This document shows, piece after piece, positions 5,559 through 8,955 of a stretch of DNA of 8,955 nucleotides. Numbering within the stretch: the stretch's first letter is position 1; every line of letters starts with the position of its first letter. The stretch lies in the NCBI GenBank assembly GCA_021796315.1, contig JAJYOH010000213.1, positions 1 through 8,955 of the forward strand. Reading direction: 5' to 3'. The translations under genes and the position numbers were made by a program. Below the pieces are notes generated by a model. The model was not told where the DNA came from, searched no databases, and saw only the letters and a program-made list of their open reading frames with translations. Origin of the DNA: Chloroflexota bacterium. GTDB taxonomy: Bacteria; Chloroflexota; Anaerolineae; Anaerolineales; Villigracilaceae.

Positions 5559-6713
5559 TTATGCTGGGGCTTTTGTCTCGTTGACTGTAACGGAGGTGCT
5601 GAAACTTCCACCGACGTTCGGCCACTGAAGACGGATTTCGCTTTGATCCAGGGAAACAGCCGGAGTAGTCCAGCGGAAGATCCATTTTGCATCTTCAGGT
5701 GAAACGTTGACGCAACCGTGGGAGCGGGCAACGCCAAAATCATTATGCCAAAAAACGCCGTGGATGGCCGCGCCTGCATTCGTATTAAAGAAAACCGGCC
5801 AGGGAACAGCCATCGTATCGTAGCCGCTGCCCGATCCGGGAAGATTCGCGCCCATGTGGATGGAATATGTTTTCCATGCAACTGACTGATCACCGAGGGG
5901 CGTCGAAAAGTCATTGATCGTACCTGCAAAGCCGGTCGAAACTTTGCAAAAATAAACTTCGTTATTCCCTTCAAGGCACGAAAGGGTTTGTCGGTTGGAA
6001 GTGGCATCAATCACGATCTTCTTGGTCTTCGGATCAACGTTGGGATTGATGGGCGCAACATCCTCATCAGTCAACACATGGAACGCAGCGCCTTCAGCAT
6101 AAAAGAGATCGCCCGGTCCATAGCCATGCTGCGGCGCTTCATTAAATCGGTAGAGAATATTACCGTTTGTATCTGCCCCAACTTGATCCATCCACGCCAC
6201 CTGCCCATAATACAGACGGATTGGTTGTTGAGCTTGATAAAGATTTTGAACTCCCGGTCCGATCGGGGCATTTAGGAGCCGAAGGTCAACGTAAGGCACA
6301 GTGACCTCGGCCCAGAAACCGCTTTTGCCCGCCGGCATACCAGTTAGTGGTTTATTTGGTAAATTGCGAACAGGCTGAAGGTCAGGAAGATAAATGTAAC
6401 CTTCGGGTGTTTCGACCCACGTGGCATTATTTCTTCCGGCGACATTGGTCCCAACAACATCCCTCTGCCAAACTACAACTTCATCCTGCGGAACATCACG
6501 AACTTTTGGCGCATTTTCATTCGGCTGTGTCTTCATCTCCGTAGAATAGTAATTGGGATACACAGCGACTCTCCCCAAACGGTCGCCAGCCGGAAATTGT
6601 GGAAGAGGCGAGACATTCGAGAAAGCCCCTTTCAACGGATTGAGGGCCAGCGCTCCCAAACCCAAACCTGAGAGTTTAAGAAAATCACGACGAGACGGGG
6701 AACCAAATTTCAT
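5559..6713 (-). CDS. Tat-exported YkuD-type L,D-transpeptidase
   Basis: A 384-residue exported cell-wall enzyme that would form 3-3 peptide cross-links or attach groups to peptidoglycan through a catalytic cysteine. The N-terminus has a twin-arginine signal (SRRDFLKLSGLGLGALAL, Arg8-Arg9). A region of roughly 200 residues (about 45-245) follows that I cannot assign securely; some stretches look like SH3-type or substrate-binding strands. The YkuD domain occupies about 250-365: HGVFWHNDFG with His318, and SHGCVN at 331-336 with nucleophile Cys334. Two extra cysteines, Cys246 and Cys256, flank the domain start and could form a disulfide. The start is well supported: AGAAGG lies 7 bases upstream of ATG, with a promoter further up. 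ccdA follows after 9 bases. Catalytic identity is confident; the physiological substrate is not. Confidence 0.93.
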   Translation of the reverse strand: MKFGSPSRRDFLKLSGLGLGALALNPLKGAFSNVSPLPQFPAGDRLGRVAVYPNYYSTEMKTQPNENAPKVRDVPQDEVVVWQRDVVGTNVAGRNNATWVETPEGYIYLPDLQPVRNLPNKPLTGMPAGKSGFWAEVTVPYVDLRLLNAPIGPGVQNLYQAQQPIRLYYGQVAWMDQVGADTNGNILYRFNEAPQHGYGPGDLFYAEGAAFHVLTDEDVAPINPNVDPKTKKIVIDATSNRQTLSCLEGNNEVYFCKVSTGFAGTINDFSTPLGDQSVAWKTYSIHMGANLPGSGSGYDTMAVPWPVFFNTNAGAAIHGVFWHNDFGVARSHGCVNVSPEDAKWIFRWTTPAVSLDQSEIRLQWPNVGGSFSTSVTVNETKAPA

Positions 6714-6753
6714 AGATAAACCTTCTATTCAAACAAGCTGATTAATTCCGGTA

Positions 6754-6782
6754 AGGATACCCGTAAAAGAGTGGAGCGTCAA
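6754..6782 (-). promoter_or_regulatory. Sigma70-like promoter for the L,D-transpeptidase-ccdA-Grx block
   Basis: On the minus strand TTGACG (6782-6777) is followed after exactly 17 bases by TATCCT (6759-6754), close to the TTGACA/TATAAT consensus. Initiation would fall near 6747, giving a leader of roughly 35 bases that contains the AGAAGG ribosome site just before the ATG at 6713. It lies in the 87-base gap after the carboxylesterase stop. No hairpin terminator is evident there, so read-through from upstream is also possible. Confidence 0.65.
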
Positions 6783-6800
6783 CACAGCCATTAAGTTGGA

Positions 6801-7460
6801 TTAATCTGCGAAGAAACTTTCCAGCGCACGCATACAATTTGCGCTGACTTTATGACCGACTTCATCTTCACAATATGTGACGTTTGCGCCGGCCTGTTCA
6901 AGCATCTGGATGGACTGCCGCGCATACTCAACCTTGACCATTTCATCCAACGTTCCGTGCGCGACGAAGAACGGCTTGCCGTTTAATGGGCGTTTAGCCA
7001 CCACCGATTCCGATCCCGCTGGAATAAAGCCAGCCAAGACCGCCGCACGCCGGATGCGTTCAGGATGAAGCAGGGCAATCGCGTTGGTCATCGCCGCGCC
7101 CTGACTGAAACCGGCAACGTCGAACTGGCTTGCGTCAATTTTGTTTTCCGCGGAATAATCGTCGACGAGGCGGATCAAGGCGTCAACGGATGGATGAAGG
7201 TCATCGAGGCCGGGCCAGCTTCGGTTCCCGATAAGATGCGGACGCCACGAATAGCCGCCTGGCTCGGCGGCATGAGGCGCACGCGGAGCGATCATCCAAT
7301 AGTTCGTCGGCAAATTTCGCGCGAACAACCACATCGAACTTTCGTCGCCGGTCCAGCCGTGCAAAAGCAGAAGCAGGCGCGGCGTCCCGCTCGATGCGGG
7401 ACGAACGCGCAAAGTCCAATCTTGAAATGTGATAAGTTCAGTTTCACTTGGGGCGTGCAT
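6801..7460 (-). CDS. Alpha/beta-hydrolase of the phospholipase/carboxylesterase (Abhydrolase_2) family
   Basis: A 219-residue, probably cytoplasmic serine hydrolase acting on esters such as lysophospholipids or short acyl chains. The oxyanion-hole segment LLHGWTGDE is at 32-40 (His34-Gly35). The nucleophile elbow GFSQG is at 117-121 with Ser119. The remaining triad members are Asp172 in HGTLDEMV and His203 in VGHKVS. Length matches the family (about 200-230), and no signal peptide is present. The ATG at 7460 is the only usable start because an in-frame TAA lies three to six bases upstream. It overlaps the end of the small membrane-protein gene by 17 bases and lacks a strong Shine-Dalgarno, consistent with coupled translation. 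An 8-bp palindrome lies within its early codons. The substrate cannot be told from sequence. Confidence 0.9.
   Translation of the reverse strand: MHAPSETELITFQDWTLRVRPASSGTPRLLLLLHGWTGDESSMWLFARNLPTNYWMIAPRAPHAAEPGGYSWRPHLIGNRSWPGLDDLHPSVDALIRLVDDYSAENKIDASQFDVAGFSQGAAMTNAIALLHPERIRRAAVLAGFIPAGSESVVAKRPLNGKPFFVAHGTLDEMVKVEYARQSIQMLEQAGANVTYCEDEVGHKVSANCMRALESFFAD
7383..7403. repeat. Perfect 8-bp inverted repeat in the 5' part of the carboxylesterase gene
   Basis: CGTCCCGC (7383-7390) and GCGGGACG (7396-7403) flank a 5-base TCGAT loop. The hairpin lies within codons for residues about 20-26 (RPASSGTP), a loop just before the first hydrophobic strand. It might be a small dispersed repeat tolerated in a loop, or a fortuitous GC-rich stem near the start of the message. 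Confidence 0.5.
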
Positions 7461-7671
7461 GTTTTACGATCCAGTCAATTCCATAAAGAGCAAGAAAGAT
7501 GAGGGCGATGGGAACCAGTCCGCCCAGAAAACACATCAGACCAAAAACCGCAGCTCGGGGACCATAAATAAAATAGATCAGGATGGTACCCAGGACAAAA
7601 AGCAACACAAATGCACCGATCCCCAGACGGATGTTTGTGTTTTTGGCGTATTCGCGCAAATCGCGTTTCAT
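7444..7671 (-). CDS. Small two-helix membrane protein of unknown function
   Basis: A 75-residue protein I do not recognise. A basic, polar N-terminus (MKRDLREYAKNTN) is followed by two hydrophobic helices at about 15-36 and 40-64, joined by a tight Tyr-Gly-Pro-Arg turn. It ends in a short basic tail (KHARPK), suggesting both ends face the cytoplasm. It is very likely real. Its ATG overlaps the patatin TGA in an ATGA junction, the AGGGAGG Shine-Dalgarno four bases upstream is the strongest in the window, and its 3' end overlaps the carboxylesterase start by 17 bases. Being translated between two lipolytic enzymes hints at a membrane-linked accessory role, but that is inference from position only. 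Confidence 0.8.
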   Translation of the reverse strand: MKRDLREYAKNTNIRLGIGAFVLLFVLGTILIYFIYGPRAAVFGLMCFLGGLVPIALIFLALYGIDWIVKHARPK

Positions 7672-8549
7672 CGAACCTCCCTGAATAATGTCCGCCGCAG
7701 GCGATTGGGCCAGGCAGTGACACGCTTAAGTTCAGGGAGTGCAGCCTTGGCGGCAGCCTCGCCGCGTTTCGCCACTTCATGCACATCTACGCGGTCAAGC
7801 AGGCCAATGTCCGCCATGTCGGGACGAATGATCACATCGGGCCTTTCGAGTTGAAAGCGAAGCTCGGTGATCTGACGATTGCCAATATCAATCGAACGCA
7901 TAAAAATATCGAAGGCTTTTGAGATTCGCAAACTGGCAAGCCGCGAAACGAGAGGCGCTGGTAATACACTTGGCAAGGGCATGGACAATGCACGCGCAGG
8001 CGCGCCAAGCGGTGTTGATAATGGCACGGCCACAACTGGCAGGGAAGGCGCAAGCGAACGCGCCAGCGCAACCGGCACCGGGTTCAACACACCGCCATCC
8101 ACCAGTTCCCATCCGTTCACGTGAAAGGCCGGAAATATTCCCGGCACGGCAATCGTTGAAAGAATCGCATCATGCAGCAAACCGCTATTTAAAATAACTT
8201 CACAGGATGTGAGCAAATCCACGGCAGTAACCACGCACGGAATTTTTAGATCGGCAAAAGTGCGTTCGCCAATCGTGTGCTCCAGCCACTTATAGACTCC
8301 GCCGAGGCCGAGAAAAGATGGATTCTCGTCGCCGACACGGTCATACAAACGCGATTGATCCACCGCCGCAAAGATTTCCTCGATCTCATCCGGACTAAAG
8401 CCGGCCGCGTAGAAAATAGCCACCATCCCGCCGAAACTTGTCCCCGTTATCGCACGAATGCGGAATCCTTCTTTTTCGAGAACACGTAAGACGCCGATGT
8501 GTGAATTGCCTTTTGAGCCGCCGCCGCCAAGCGCCAATGAAATATCCAT
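7668..8549 (-). CDS. Patatin-like phospholipase
   Basis: A 293-residue patatin-family lipid acyl hydrolase (RssA/YjjU-like bacterial group) using a Ser-Asp dyad. The glycine-rich oxyanion loop GGGGSKG is at 8-14, with Lys in place of the usual Arg. The nucleophile motif GTSFGG is at 36-41 with Ser38. The catalytic aspartate is Asp151 in ELVDGGVLNPVPV, and AVPGIFPAF at 134-142 is also typical. No signal peptide is present, so it probably acts in the cytoplasm or at the inner membrane face. The C-terminal third is more variable and has a Pro/Leu-rich stretch (about 168-200). An AGGA-like site precedes the ATG at 8549. It overlaps the next gene by four bases (ATGA), starting a three-gene lipolytic set. 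Confidence 0.93.
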   Translation of the reverse strand: MDISLALGGGGSKGNSHIGVLRVLEKEGFRIRAITGTSFGGMVAIFYAAGFSPDEIEEIFAAVDQSRLYDRVGDENPSFLGLGGVYKWLEHTIGERTFADLKIPCVVTAVDLLTSCEVILNSGLLHDAILSTIAVPGIFPAFHVNGWELVDGGVLNPVPVALARSLAPSLPVVAVPLSTPLGAPARALSMPLPSVLPAPLVSRLASLRISKAFDIFMRSIDIGNRQITELRFQLERPDVIIRPDMADIGLLDRVDVHEVAKRGEAAAKAALPELKRVTAWPNRLRRTLFREVR

Positions 8550-8609
8550 ACCTATTCCTGATTGTATGCTTGATTGAAAACTTACCTTTTATTGTTGAAA
8601 TTATTCCTT
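8550..8609. other. 60-bp AT-rich gap between the FW-domain gene and the patatin gene
   Basis: This AT-rich spacer contains two copies of ATAAAAGG in the minus-strand direction (8604-8611 and 8585-8592, the first overlapping the preceding stop codon) and a TACAAT hexamer that could be a -10 box (8566-8561). No matching -35 box stands at a proper distance, and no hairpin terminator is visible. I do not call a promoter here. Confidence 0.35.
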
Positions 8610-8955
8610 TTATGGAGTCGGAGTGAGCGTTGCAGTGGGTACGGGCGTATCTGTCGGCGGCACAGGAATATCAGTTGGTTTTGCAACGGTGAATGAAACT
8701 ACGAGGGTTGCTCCGAATATATTATTGTTTGAGTCTGCCATTCTCCAATAACTGGCGTAGTTCCCTTCTTTTTTGGGAGCATCCATGTTCAGAGAAACTT
8801 CGGTCCATTGTCCAACTGGTATCTCCGAGCCAAGCTTTACAAGCGCTGCGCCGAAACTATCTCCACCGACAAGTGTAAGCCGATATTGATACATCCAGGG
8901 ACAAGTTCCAGTATTTTGAACCTTCCATGTTTTCGTGAAATTTTGGCCCGGCAGA
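8610..8955 (-). CDS. C-terminal part of a secreted NBR1-type Ig-like (FW) domain protein with a Pro/Thr-rich tail (5' end outside the window)
   Basis: Only the last 114 residues are visible; the frame stays open to the window end, so the internal ATG at 8894 is not the start. Residues 1-91 form most of an Ig-like fold of the kind found centrally in NBR1. The PGQNFTKTWKVQNTGTCPW opening, a GGD turn, VGQWTEVSLNMDAP, GNYASYWRM and a final IFGATLVVSFTV strand all fit the family pattern. In Chloroflexota such domains are common in exported proteins and are thought to bind partners or surfaces; they have no known catalysis. The product ends in a low-complexity PTDIPVPPTDTPVPTATLTPTP tail. Similar Pro/Thr stretches usually act as extracellular linkers, so a tail at the very C-terminus is somewhat unusual. 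The rest of the protein is unknown. Confidence 0.82.
   Translation of the reverse strand, partial: LPGQNFTKTWKVQNTGTCPWMYQYRLTLVGGDSFGAALVKLGSEIPVGQWTEVSLNMDAPKKEGNYASYWRMADSNNNIFGATLVVSFTVAKPTDIPVPPTDTPVPTATLTPTP

Noticed and set aside
7065..7502. Plus-strand frame of 145 codons over the carboxylesterase
   Set aside because: It is antisense to an enzyme with a full Ser-Asp-His triad; composition and lack of motifs mark it as spurious.
8550..8609. Promoter for the patatin gene
   Set aside because: A TACAAT box is present, but no acceptable -35 hexamer stands 16-18 bases upstream.

Overview
The window looks like a chromosomal segment of a Chloroflexota bacterium, most likely class Anaerolineae, with moderate GC. 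This assignment rests on recognition, not a search. The signs are the soluble lytic transglycosylase architecture, a glutaredoxin-DUF2085 fusion, a Tat-exported L,D-transpeptidase, a secreted NBR1-type Ig-like (FW) domain protein with a Pro/Thr tail, and the kinds of short palindromic repeats scattered between and inside genes. There are no rRNA, tRNA, CRISPR, phage or transposase genes. This is mostly ordinary housekeeping DNA, densely packed and almost entirely on the minus strand.

Layout: the only plus-strand gene is a lytic transglycosylase (23-1408) whose N-terminus is missing or interrupted right at the window edge. It converges on a long minus-strand gene series, and a 17-bp perfect hairpin (1427-1466) separates the two. 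Reading the minus strand in its own direction (right to left), the window opens with the 3' end of a secreted FW-domain protein (8955-8610). Next comes a tightly overlapping lipolytic trio: patatin-like phospholipase, a 75-residue two-helix membrane protein, and an alpha/beta-hydrolase carboxylesterase (8549-6801). A good sigma70-like promoter (6782-6754) then starts a second block: Tat-dependent YkuD L,D-transpeptidase, CcdA thiol-transporter and glutaredoxin-DUF2085 fusion (6713-3810). A 124-bp palindromic repeat separates this from pgeF (3670-2891). A second, cloverleaf-like repeat lies between pgeF and yggS. yggS, yggT and yggU (DUF167) end the series (2824-1496), with 0 and 3 bases between them.

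Functionally the window is rich in cell-envelope genes. Slt cleaves glycan strands, the L,D-transpeptidase cross-links peptides through a catalytic cysteine outside the cytoplasm, and PgeF is a peptidoglycan-precursor editing factor. CcdA carries reducing power across the membrane and sits beside a membrane-anchored glutaredoxin-like protein, which suggests a local thiol-redox module that could serve the L,D-transpeptidase. YggS, YggT and YggU form a familiar conserved housekeeping neighbourhood (PLP homeostasis and a small membrane protein).

The least expected signals are the repeats. A 24-bp insertion flanked by an 8-bp direct repeat sits in frame inside yggS. A 54-bp cloverleaf palindrome occupies the yggS leader, and a 124-bp palindromic MITE-like element ends 9 bases from the pgeF start. 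The last two leave their downstream genes without a recognisable Shine-Dalgarno sequence. I did not find a convincing previously undescribed multi-gene system; the thiol module and the lipolytic trio are the best functional hypotheses.
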